Shown in pieces: positions 10,480-20,293 of a DNA stretch of 64,000 nt (position 1 is the stretch's first letter; each line of letters begins with the position of its first letter). Both the position numbers and the translations under genes were made by a program. Below the pieces are notes generated by a model that had not been told where the DNA came from, did no database searches, and worked only from the letters and a program-made list of their open reading frames with translations. This DNA is from Astragalus membranaceus. Its lineage: Eukaryota > Streptophyta > Magnoliopsida > Fabales > Fabaceae. Where the stretch lies: NCBI GenBank assembly GCA_039519185.1, contig CM076846.1, positions 155,606,406-155,670,405 of the forward strand, written 5' to 3'.

Positions 10480-10640
10480 TTTTTGACAAGGGGAAATTTA
10501 TAGCATTTCATTAATAATCAAAACTGTAATACAGGTTGGACTACAATAAAAAACACGAGAGCTAGCCTACTATCTTGACGCTCTAGTTAGAGTATGAGCC
10601 ACAAAGTTTGCTTAATTGCCTACTACCGATAAAACTAACT
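10480..10640 (-). pseudogene. 3' tail of an L1-type LINE (RNase H end of the polymerase)
   Basis: On the minus strand one frame reads ANFVAHTLTRASR, then two stops, then ASSRVFYCSPTCITVLIINE and a stop at 10498. This matches the typical C-terminal end of plant L1 polymerases (QANFVAHTLTRAS-like). A short 3' untranslated stretch ends in an A-run near 10485. Everything upstream is missing, so it is a 5'-truncated dead copy. Confidence 0.75.
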
Positions 10641-10844
10641 TTATAGTTTTGCAAATTAGAAACTAACTTTATAGTATCTTTAATTATCATGTTATCTTGT
10701 TTCGGTTATTCTGGTATATTCAATTCATGTTTGCTGCTGATCTCAACACTCCTTGTGCTTAAGTTTGGCTACAAGCAATTAATAAAATTCAATATTTCTT
10801 ATAAAAAATGTTTAGCTGAACTTCAGTTTCCCCTTGCTATATAT

Positions 10845-11250
10845 TCACTACTACCAGAAAGATGCATATTAGTGACGGATTTTAGAGATGGAAACTTTTC
10901 CCTCGCAAATAGTGATGAGTTTAGCGAGGGATTGTTCGATTATAAAGGTTCTCAATTTTTTACTGTTTAGCGACGGATTTAGTGAGGACATTTTCCCTCA
11001 CTAACGATTCCGTCACAAATTTCCTCACAAAAGAACATGAAAAGTTTCAGGGACATTTTATGAGTTTATCTCTCTCTCTCTCTCTCTCTAACATGTCCCT
11101 CACAAATTCTCCCACAAAAAAAATAAAAAAGTTTAGAGAGGGATTTTGTGACAGATTTACACTTCTCTGATGTTTTTTCTTAACAAAAGAAAATGAAAAA
11201 TCTTAGAAAGGAATTTTGTTTAGTCAAAGGTATTTTTCATAGCAATTTTT
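10845..11250. mobile_element. Decayed CACTA-like element
   Basis: The stretch opens with CACTACTACCAGAAA, close to plant CACTA ends, and carries the subterminal phrases TTAGCGAGGGA, AGCGACGGATT and TCCCTCAC in both directions, as in the complete CACTA element at 49162. A (TC)n run lies at 11070-11088. I cannot find a clear right end or a 3-bp target duplication, and there is no coding content. Confidence 0.45.
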
Positions 11251-11286
11251 TTTTGGAAATTAGTAGTTAACACTGTCACTAATAAT

Positions 11287-11520
11287 TTTTTTTGGTAAAT
11301 CAAGGTATCCCCTGCACGCGCAATTGCAGAAGCTAATCATTCGAGATATGAAGATCCATTTAAGGGGTTGACCTCTCCCACCAGGTATTTTTTCATACGC
11401 ACCAGTCAGGGATCGAACCATTGACCAATTAGTTAAGGATAGCCCAAGTATCTACTACTTGTGTTATACCACCGTTAAGGAGATCCTTTTAAGGGGTTGA
11501 TAATTTTTTTTTTGATAAGC
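11287..11520. other. Possible SINE-like fragment
   Basis: The segment contains gggatcgaacc near 11410 and taccaccgttaaggag further on, phrases common in plant tRNA-derived SINEs, with T-runs at both sides. Ends and target duplication are not clear. The next 210 bases up to the MULE hold nothing recognisable. Confidence 0.3.
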
Positions 11521-12136
11521 ACTGTCACTGATAATTAATTCAAATCTCTAATAATCCATTTAAATAATTCAATTAAAAGGACAAGCTATTCAAATTCATT
11601 AAAATTTATAATGGAAAATTGAATCCATTCAGTTTCTTTGATAGAATTGAATCGTGGGTGGCTTGGTGTCATTTAATGTTAATTGGAATTATTGAACAAA
11701 AATAAATTAACAATTGATTCTGTTTTCATTAGCTTTTAATTTGGGCAAAAAAAGACTGTAGCCAAAAAAAATTATTTACCAAAATAGCATCATTTTTAGA
11801 TTATTTATCAAACTAGCACACATCCAAAATTCAGGCCAGAAGTCGCCCCCACAGGAAACGACTTCTGAACTGGATTTTGCAAATTTTTTTGCTTTTTCAG
11901 TTCAGAAGTCGCCTCCCTCCAGGGTGACTTCTGAACTGTGATTTTTTATTTTTATTTTTCTTCTATATTAATTTAAATAAATTTAATTTAATTAATTTAA
12001 AAAATTAACATTGTTAATTCTAAATTAATTATAAATATTATTGTGAAAAAAATTATCGGCTATATTGAAATATGGAACTAATCGTATTTATTTAATTAGT
12101 AGCACATTACAAAAAACTGATAAAAATTGACTAGTC

Positions 12137-12240
12137 TAGATTGCGGTTTGGACAGTTATTTTTATTGTGACCCTCATTTCTACAAATACCGCATCTCTTG
12201 GTGCGACTACCCCTTTCTCTTTGATCCATCACTCGCAGTA
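12137..12240 (-). pseudogene. Remnant of a MULE transposase C-terminal zinc knuckle
   Basis: On the minus strand one frame encodes KRCGICRNEGHNKNNCPNRN followed closely by a stop. The C-x2-C-x4-H-x4-C spacing is that of the zinc knuckle at the end of many MuDR-type transposases. Nothing else of a transposase is recognisable upstream, where the 28-bp repeats begin. It identifies the interior as transposase-derived. Confidence 0.6.
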
Positions 12241-12270
12241 AAAAGTGGTTAAAACATAGTAAAAAACTAA

Positions 12271-12436
12271 GTTCTTGTCGACACTAATAAACGGTCAAGA
12301 TCTTGCCGACACTAATAAACGGTCAGGATCTTACCGACGCTAATAAACGGTCAGGATCTTGCCGACACTAATAAACGGTCATGATCTTGCCGACACTAAT
12401 AAACGGTCAAGATCTTTCCAACACTAATAAACGGCT
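12271..12436. repeat. 28-bp tandem repeat, six copies
   Basis: Six adjoining copies of a unit like gatcttgccgacactaataa plus 8 bases, with single-base differences between copies. Two partial echoes (ttgccgacactttt) follow at 12477 and 12505. It lies inside the MULE, next to the zinc-knuckle remnant. Confidence 0.85.
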
Positions 12437-12802
12437 CATGTTTCCCCACTTTTGGTGTTTTTTCAATGGTCTTGATGTTGCCGACACTTTTGGACGCACG
12501 AGATCTTGCCGACACTTTTAAAATTAATTTAGAATTATTTTTTTCACCATAATATTTATAATTAATTTTGAATTATAAATATTAATTTTCTAAATTAAAT
12601 AAATTAATTAAATTAAACTTATTTAAATTATTCATTAATTTAAATAAATAATTTAAATTAAACTTATTTAAATTAATCTAAAAACAATGCTATTTTGATA
12701 ATTAATTTACGTTATAGAAGAAATACTTAAATAAACAACACAGTTCCCAGAAACACACCATTAGAAAATACAAAACGAAACGAGACGAAAACATAATATA
12801 AA

Positions 12803-13159
12803 CTACTTAGATGGGTAGCGATAAACAATACGAATGACTTCTTGCTCCTCACCCTCCATGTTGACGCAAGTCTTTGTTGACTGAAGCTGCAACGACATTG
12901 TTGTTGAGTGAACCACAAAGAGGGTAATCTCTGGTACAAAGCTGTGATTTTTTTTTTGACAAAGCTGTGATTTCTTATTATTGCTGTTGCTGGCATTTGT
13001 TGAAATGCTTCCTTCTGCTTCTGCAACAGCAATGCGTTTGGAAGAGGAAGGACCACAACTTGTGGGGAAATCACGAAATGCTAGAACGACTCGACGCTGA
13101 CGCTGAGTCATGGTGTACGGGAACATTGTTGAGACCACAACTCTAAGTGAAGTTTGCAT
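12803..13159 (-). CDS. Hypothetical ORF inside the MULE
   Basis: A 118-residue open frame begins about 75 bases inside the right inverted-repeat arm. It contains RRVVLAFRDFPTSCGPSSSK and then a Ser/Asn/Lys-rich stretch. The phrase RDFP..CGP faintly recalls a motif of SUVH-type histone methyltransferases, which would fit gene-fragment capture by a MULE, but the similarity is too short to rely on. A second frame (12727-13074) overlaps it. It may be the remains of a transposase first exon, a captured fragment or chance. Confidence 0.25.
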   Translation of the reverse strand: MQTSLRVVVSTMFPYTMTQRQRRVVLAFRDFPTSCGPSSSKRIAVAEAEGSISTNASNSNNKKSQLCQKKNHSFVPEITLFVVHSTTMSLQLQSTKTCVNMEGEEQEVIRIVYRYPSK

Positions 13160-13429
13160 TCAATTTAGAACATTGCTTTTAACTTCTTCTAGGAATTTAT
13201 TTGCCAGTTGGGAAAAGGTGTAACATTTAAAGAATAGTCAATTTTTATCGGTTTTTGTAATGTGCTACTAATTAAAAAGTACAGTTAGTTCCATATTTCA
13301 ATATAGCCAATAATTTTTTTCACAATAATATTTATAATTAATTTAGAATTAACAATATTAATTTTCTAAATTAATTAAATTAAATTTATTTAAATTAATA
13401 TATAAGAAAAAGAAAATAAAAAAATACAG

Positions 13430-13735
13430 ATCAGAAGTCACCCTGGGGGGAGGCGACTTCCGAACTGAAAAAGCAAAAAAATTTGCAAAATCCAGTTCAG
13501 AAGTCGTTTCCTGTGGGGGCGACTTCTGAACTGAAAAAGCAAAAAAATTTGCAAAGTCGAGTTCAGAAGTCGTTTCCTGTGGAAGCGACTTCTGAACTGA
13601 AAAAGCAAAAAATTTTGCAAAATCCAATTCAGAAGTCGTTTCCTGGGGATGCGACTTCTGAACTGAAAAAGCAAAAAAAATTGCAAAATCCAGTTCAGAA
13701 GTCGTTTCCTGTGGGGGCGACTTCTTGAATTTTGG
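13430..13735. repeat. 66-bp tandem repeat in the right arm of the MULE
   Basis: Five copies start at 13430, 13496, 13562, 13628 and 13694, an exact 66-bp period. Each copy contains CAGAAGTCG and its reverse complement CGACTTCTG about 25 bases apart, so each unit can fold on itself. The left arm has only about two units (11835-11930). Because 66 is divisible by three, several meaningless ORFs run through the array on both strands. Confidence 0.9.
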
Positions 13736-13882
13736 AAGTGTGCTAGTTTGGTAAATTAATCTAAAAATGGTGTTATTTTGGAAATAATTTTTTTTGTTGC
13801 TACAGTCATTTTTTTTTGCCTTTAATTTGCTTTTAACTCTCTCCCTCGGTCACCTATTTAGCAAAAAAGCAAAGGGTTTTTT

Positions 13883-13977
13883 GCACTTCAGAATGGTCAC
13901 ATCGAGTCATCTCAAAGGGTTTTTGCACTATCAGTCACGTCCTCGCGGCCACACGACAACACAAAAAGGGGGGCAAT
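13883..13977 (+). other. Polypurine tract and 3' untranslated end of a truncated upstream Tat copy
   Basis: These 95 bases match the 95 bases just before the 3' LTR of element 2 (30786-30880), differing at about four positions, and end with the polypurine tract acaaaaaggggggcaat. They sit immediately outside the 5' LTR of element 2, where host DNA is expected. The left LTR therefore once served as the 3' LTR of a preceding copy. Confidence 0.8.
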
Positions 13978-14842
13978 TGTTAACACCCAAAAATAATTAG
14001 GTCGTAAGCCGAAGACTGAATGAAGAAGGCAGTGGAGCTGGAGTACTGAGGCAAGTCACTAGACAATGATTTTAAGAGATAATTGCCTGAGAAAATGATC
14101 AAGGGAAGCCCTCGGGGCATATCACTAGACAACTCCCCGAGGAACGGGTTAGCCCGAGGAGCAATGAGCGAGACCGAGGGAGCGTACAGCCTCAGCCTAT
14201 AGAGTGCCACGGCCAGGGTAGGCTCGGGTGCCTGAGTTACTGTCTGAGAGCGAAGGTTAGCTGAGTTAACCAAGTGGCTGAGGTAAGGCGGTTTTACTTG
14301 GAAGGCACGTAAGAGACATGCACGAAGATGTAACGTGGGAGCAGTTGAAGATCAAGCGAAGGAGCGAAGCCTTGAAGAGCGGAGTGAGGGAGTTCACCCC
14401 ACTAACCGTGCTAGTGAGATCGTGGGTGGTTACTCTGCCTCCTTAGGGCTTAGGAACAATGATAGTCGTTGATCTTAGACTGGTCCAACGGTAGGCAAAT
14501 GTTGGTTGTGTTAGTGGCCAACGAGGGCCTATGTATATAAATAGGAGAGTAATTGTATAGAAAATGGACACATCAATCAATCAAAAACTCTACGTTTATT
14601 TCATCTATCTATTTTTATCGCACTTTATCTTTATTTTTATGCAGTAGCCAGTAATATAATCCAACCCTCGCAGTCCGCTCTCACCTAACCTGGCCCTTTC
14701 TAGAGGAGTCAAGATACCCACAGTCAAGGAGCAGAGTTCCCTCCTTGGCGCAATCGCTTGAAGAACAAGGAATCGAAGAACTTGCTCAAACCCCTGGCCG
14801 AATCCACGGCTAGGACCTAAGAGTTTGAACCAAGGAACAACA
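13978..14842 (+). repeat. 5' LTR of element 2
   Basis: Starts TGTTAACACCC and ends GGAACAACA, followed by the primer site. Length is 865 bp; the 3' copy is 773 bp because of two internal deletions. From about 14480 onward it resembles the LTR of element B, whereas the upstream half differs, so the two are sister subfamilies with diverged U3 regions. Confidence 0.88.
14534..14543 (+). promoter_or_regulatory. TATA box of the element 2 LTR
   Basis: TATATAAATA sits in a block conserved in the LTRs of both element 2 and element B (copies at about 31437, 34896 and 63057). Confidence 0.55.
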
Positions 14843-14862
14843 AATTGGCACGCCCGGTGGGA
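14843..14862 (+). other. Primer binding site of element 2
   Basis: AATTGGCACGCCCGGTGGGA directly follows the LTR. It is the same type as in element 1. Confidence 0.8.
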
Positions 14863-14921
14863 CTAGAACAGGTGAACAGACCATTGCATTTGATTTGCCT
14901 GGACTGGATTATCATTGGCGT

Positions 14922-15748
14922 ATGCACCTGCACTCTGGGAAAAACCTAAGTATGGATTCGCCTTCTGCTTCAAGAAAGGCAACTGCTGCGAAGGGCCGAA
15001 CCACAGAGCCAGTAGGTGTTTCAGGGAATACTACTACAACGGTTACTGCGGAATCGAATGAACCGCCTCACCACGAGGAGGAGCTTGTGGTCATGACCAC
15101 CTCATTCATTCAGCAATAAATTGACATGGGGATACATGATATAATGTACCAAGTGTCCCAACAATTGGCTGACATAGTTAAACCTATGGTGCACAATGAA
15201 GTGCAACAGGCCAAGGAATTGAAGCACAGGCAGGCAACACAAGGTAGCAGCCATACCAACCCCATTTTCCCTGAACAATTACAGGGAGGACATCCTACTT
15301 CTCTGGGAGGCATGCATCAGCCCCTGCCATACACCAACTCTGTTGGACCTCAACAAGCATCCTCCTATGCTTCTATGGGAGGCATGCATCAGTGTTCACC
15401 GAGTGGGAGTTTGACTGAGCCTCAGCAGGCGTTCTCTCATCAGATATGCCCTTCACCTGTGATTCCTCAGCCTAGTACTTTTGGCACTGCCAACACTGGG
15501 GGAAGTTTTTGGCGATTGTCACTAATACAGCTTCTCTTCAGCAGGGACAAGTGCAATTGGCCCGGGCCGCCCGAGACAGTGGGCTCGGTGGGTTTGCCAC
15601 AAGGACCATCCTATGGATGCTTTGCCGCGGCTAACTACCCGGCCTACACAGGGGGGCAAGTCTTCGCCCCGGAATCAGGGAATGACAGGATCAGTGGGTA
15701 TTGCCCGAGTCGGCAGCCATGGGCCCAGAGCCCACTTGGCTCGACAAG
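14922..15748 (+). pseudogene. gag N-terminal part, element 2
   Basis: The frame starts MHLHSGKNLSM, the same opening as the element 1 gag. A stop at 15117 breaks it where the sister copy (35272-36346) still has a sense codon. It resumes as MGIHDIMYQVSQQLADIVKP and continues through a Gln/Pro/Gly/His-rich region with repeated GGMHQ phrases. The solo LTR at 15754 interrupts it, and the downstream part continues at 17130. This is the variable N-terminal region of gag; it is not functional. Confidence 0.8.
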
Positions 15749-15753
15749 CCTAC

Positions 15754-17124
15754 TGATAACTCATATTTATATGAGTTATTTATGCTCTTATCACTTAAAT
15801 CAACACAAGTTCTCAAGTAATATTCGTGTTTTATTAAGTAAATATTAGTTATTTAGAGGAAAGAAGGGTTAAGAGCTAATTTGTTATCATTTGACACATT
15901 TGGTGCCTTTTGTGAGTATTTTAATGTTTATGTTAAGTGCTGCAGCGGTAAAGCGCTATAGCGCTATATGTCGGTGGGACAGCTAGCTGGACACTTTTGG
16001 AGCCTACTACTATTTGATGAGTCGTCATACTTATCTCTTGCTGTTCAGAATTTGTGGAAGCTTTTTAATGACAAATAGGACACTTGGAGCATTCTTATTG
16101 AAATATGTCATTGTCACCTTTTTGTAAATATCTACTTTATGAGATGTGGATAATATCTATCTCACTTCTTCTTCTTCGTCACAACTTAGAATTCAGAATA
16201 AGGAGAGTTTTTGGAGAGGAAAACGTGATACCCTTCTCCTCCATTAATCATCTACTTTAAGCTTTTGTTTTTTAAGAGAAGATTATCATTTCCAGCGCTG
16301 TGAAGCGATGCTGTAGCGTCAGCAACCCGTCACATGAGAAGGAGGCCACTACGTGCATCTTTTGCATCTTGCTTCTTCTTTTCATTCTCGATAATATGAG
16401 CTTTTTGGTTTGTATTATGTTGATGACGCTCATCATGAGCTAAACACTTAGTAGTTAGATTGTTTTAAGCTTTGTAATGACTCTTTAGTATTAGCAATAT
16501 AACGTTATGATGTTTTGTGTTTCAACCCTTGTTCTTTAATGCTTTCAAACTTGTTTTGGGAATGGCCAACTGAAATAAGTAGATTCGTAGGTACAGACAT
16601 GGTCTACGAATAGAACTCAAGGGTTGATATGAATGAAAGGTTGTTTAAAGACATTTAGACAATTTGTGCTTAACTCTAGATATAGGGGAGTAATAGTTCA
16701 TAAGGCAAAAGCTGTAAGTTCTTTATTATACAGGGGTAAAACTTATTTAGAGCCTAGACATAGGAGTCTTGTACCTTAACCCTGGCGACAGTGACTGAAA
16801 GGCACGCTGCCATACTGCTACAGCGCTTAACGCTACAGCGTCTAACGCTATAGCGCTTCACTACTGAGAAATTACTTAGCTAAGAACACTCCAACTCACT
16901 TTTATCTTACTCCTGAACTTTTTTTACTTGTTTATTTACATTTATGTTAATCAAAATGACAATACTTGTTGACAACTTGTATTTGTTACTTGTTTTTCTC
17001 ACTAGCCAAATTACTAATTTAAATATAGAAGTAAACTCAACAATCTCCGTAGGAACGATCTTTACTTATCATTATATTACTTGTTGCGATTGTGTATACT
17101 TGCACATCTACTTTTCGAGCAACA
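15754..17124 (+). mobile_element. Athila-type solo LTR inside the element 2 gag
   Basis: 1371 bp from TGATAACTCATATTTATATG to TTTTCGAGCAACA, flanked by the perfect 5-bp duplication CCTAC (15749-15753 and 17125-17129). The sister gag at 36105-36120 shows the empty site with one CCTAC. The sequence is alignable to the Athila LTR at 39396, including ctgaaaggcac and the final tgtatacttgcacat. It carries CGCTATAGCG at 15954 and 16846, CGCTACAGCG at 16831, and near matches at 15938, 16309 and 16816. A solo LTR with intact duplication points to LTR-LTR recombination. Confidence 0.92.
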
Positions 17125-17129
17125 CCTAC

Positions 17130-18519
17130 CTCCTAGTCAGCCGTACCCCGGAGCACTCAGTACCTACCCGGCGTGTTCCTATATATAGACACAGATGAAT
17201 GTTGCTCCAGCCAAGCAGCCATGAATCAACTTCCACCTCACCGAGACATGCAAACATTTGTACCAGAAACTGGCCTTGTTAACCTGGCCCAAGTAGTGCC
17301 TGGGCAGCCATGGACAGACGGTCCAGCTTAGGTACCACCTTAGCCAGGGGCGTAGGGTCCCCCAGATACACTGTGGCGACCAACGCCTCCACCCGAAAGA
17401 CCATCGGGGGCTCAACTCCTGGATCCTAATTTGATAGCTGACACTATTAAGAAGTTCTTCGGCGTTCAGCTGAAACCGCTTTATAGACCGGTGTACAGGA
17501 AGCCTTACCCTGAGTGGGTGGATAGATTGGTGCCTCTGCCCAGAGGATTCAAAACCCCAAATTTTGCCACATTCTCCGGGGTTGATGGTAAATCTACTAT
17601 GGATCACATCGGCCGATTCACGACCCAGTGTGGGGAAGGAAACCAGAATGAATTCCATAAGTTGCACCTGTTCCCTTTGTCCCTGACAGGAACTGCCTTC
17701 TCTTGGTATTCTTCTCTCCCACCCGATTCTATACAGACCTGGGCAGACATGGAAAGGTGCTTCCATGACAGATTTTATTGGCCACAACCTGAAGTTATCG
17801 CAGCTGATCTCATGAATTTACGGCAGAAGGTGGATGAGGCAGTGACTGGCTTCATTGAAAGATTCAGAAAGATGGCCGGAAAGTGCTCAGTACCATTTCC
17901 AGAATCTCAACTTACTTCCATGGCCATCTCTGGAATGCATACGCAATTGAAGGAAAAGCTCGTGGGACAGGCTTGTAGTGACCTCAGTGGTTTAGCTTCC
18001 AGGGCTGTGCAAATAGAACAATTCATACAGGAAAGAGAAAGGAAGAGAGCTACTAGGGGTCGAGGGCCTCAATTGATATCAATAGTGGATGCAGCCGAGG
18101 ACTCAGACTATGATGAATCAGCGAATTACACGGCAGACATCCTGGTGGCTGAGATAGTCAAAGGAAAAGCATACCTCTGTCCTGCTCTTAAGTCTGCCAA
18201 AGGAAATGAGAAGGGCGAAGCAGAAAACAAAGTTGAATACTCCTTTGACATCTCCAAGGCTGGTCAAATATTTGATTATCTCCTCAAGGGCAAACAGATT
18301 AAGCTCCTTGATGGCCATAAGATCCCCCCTGAAGAGATAAAAGGGAAGAAGTACAGTAAGTGGCACAATTCATTCAATCATACCACTTCCAATTGTATTA
18401 TCTTCCGCCGAGCCATTCAAGCCGACAAGGGAACGCAGGAGATGAGCATTGATACTAATCATTTCCCCAGCATGAGCATTAATATGGTCTCCTTTTCAGG
18501 AAGTGACCGAGGGAAATGA
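17130..18519 (+). pseudogene. gag core, element 2
   Basis: The longest open part is 17431-18519 (362 residues). It contains the retrotransposon gag core with AFSWYSSLPPDSIQTWADME, parallel to AFTWFTTLPPGSIFTWGQLE in element 1, then an Arg/Glu-rich stretch and a zinc-like segment KWHNSFNHTTSNCIIF in which an expected cysteine is lost. Stops interrupt the part between the solo LTR and 17431. It continues into the protease region in other frames. Confidence 0.85.
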
Positions 18520-20293
18520 AAAAAGAAGTATGTATGGGTCCCCAAGCAGGAGGTACCCCCGGATAAGAAAGTATTTGTCTTCGGCCGCTTAGGGTCACCC
18601 CCCAAAGGGTCACCAGTGGCAGACCGCATGGCGTTGTTGCAAGAAAGGTTACAGCTGGTAGGGCCGAGCCAGCCCCAAGGGACCCAAAAGAAACTCCCGA
18701 AGCCAAGGAAGCTTGTTCAAGATCTCAGAGATCTACACCTATCCAAGCTTAACTCTGGGAATAATTCTGGGAGAAATGCACCTCGGGCTCCGGATGTGAC
18801 GGAAAGACTGCGGTATGCTTCACCTGGGGGGCACGGTAGGTCTGCCTGTGATTCAGCTAGGCAAGCCACCGTGTCAGTCCCAGGCGGGAATCTCATACCA
18901 AAGATGAAAGAAGGGCCGCGCAGGTCATCGAAACCCGATGGTTAACATCAGTAGATATTACTGTACTTAACGACCATGAATTAAGGGTTGTTAGAACAGT
19001 AAAGCCACCATCAGAAGTGCCACAAGTTCAATGGATGACACATGCAGCAGCGAAAGCGCCAATGCCGGTGATTGTCCCCAAATCTCGTTCCCAAAAGAGA
19101 AGGCAACAGAGGGTGAGGGCCTACCACAGAATGAGGGAGACCCTCCAGATGCTCACCTCGGCCACAGAAGGAACGCCCAAACCATTCCCTTAGCCACTGT
19201 GGCTACGGCTTTGGAACAGGACTTCCCAAAACTGGTCGAGGAAACAGCTCCGGAGCAGCCAAACCTCGACGCAGCTGCTCCTAGTGCTCCCATTGAGACA
19301 ACAGAGGGACCCAACGCCATGATAGGAATGATGGATACCCCCCATAGCCCACTGACTGAGGCAGTAATAGGATGTCTATATGGTCCTAATAGCCTCAAGC
19401 CACCTCAGTCAGCCAATGTGCCTCACTTTGAAAGGGTTATGACGGAGGAGGAACTGGTAGAGGACGACCTCCTGGGAGAAAATGAAGAGAACCCCTTTGG
19501 CCCACTGAACTTTGACGGGGACTCCTTGACAGGGTCAATCCTGGGCGATATCATGGACGAGGCCGATGGGGGCGTATTATGCTGACATAGAGATGGTGGG
19601 CCTTCTTCCACCAGAATTCTCGGGTAATAAAGAACAACCAAGAACTGTTGAGGGAGATGTCTTTGCTGTGGAGGCCGAATGGGCTGTCTTGACAGACCCC
19701 GAGGGAGTGATTACAGAGGGAATGTTGTTTGAAAAACCCACAGCCGACATAACTAGACACTTGAAACCACTGTATATCAAGACCCATTTGAATGGGAAGC
19801 TATTTAATCGTGTCTTCGTAGATGGCATTGCTATATTGAATATCATGCCATTAGCCACTATGAAAAAGTTGGGGAAGAACGCCGAGGACCTCATTCCAAC
19901 CACCATGACCACGCCTTGGGAGTGTTGGTTGCCGATGTGACAGTTGGGAGCAAGATGACTCGCTCGGCCTTCTTTGTCATAGAAGGAAAGCCCTCGTATG
20001 CCGTAATTCTGGGGAGAGATTGGATTCACACCAGTGAATGCGTAACTTCCACCCTACATCAGAAGTTAATGATATGGATAGGGGATCAAGTCGAGATAAT
20101 AGAAGCAGACCCTAATCCATTTCCTGCGAAAGTAAAGATGTTCGAAGCTGTTTTCTATTCTCCTCATTTACACCCTATCTCCATCCCAGGAAATTATGAA
20201 GAAGGTGGTGTTAAATCTTGTGACTGGACCAAAAGAGGTTTTGAATTCCAAATGTTGGCCGACCCACGGTCTAGCAACGAGGATAATGATTAA
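18520..20293 (+). pseudogene. gag tail and aspartic protease, element 2
   Basis: The linker and protease are spread over several frames (18616-18945, 19031-19585, 19566-19940, 19916-20293). The protease reads VFVDGIAILNIMP where element 1 has VLVDGGAAVNLMP, so the active-site region is mutated. The second motif VILGRDWIH is preserved after a shift near 19930. It is inactive. Confidence 0.82.

Larger units (their letters stand above)
11744..13820. mobile_element. Mutator-like (MULE) element with long terminal inverted repeats
   Basis: Left end GGCAAAAAAAGACTGTAGCC; the reverse complement of the right end reads GGCAAAAAAAAATGACTGTAGC. Both are flanked by the 9-bp duplication TTTAATTTG (11735-11743 and 13821-13829), and a 9-bp duplication is the Mutator hallmark. 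The inverted repeats run inwards to about 12135 on the left and back to about 13235 on the right; the right arm is longer because of a 66-bp tandem expansion. The interior has a transposase-like zinc-knuckle remnant, a 28-bp tandem repeat and one unassigned ORF. No full transposase remains, so it is non-autonomous. Confidence 0.85.

Noticed and set aside
13358..13728. Overlapping ORFs of 81-89 residues on both strands
   Set aside because: They run through the 66-bp tandem repeat, whose length is a multiple of three. The protein repeats (FAFSVQKS and similar) reflect the DNA repeat.
15126..15848. A 240-residue ORF read as one gag protein
   Set aside because: Its last part runs into the solo LTR that begins at 15754. 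Only the part before that is gag.
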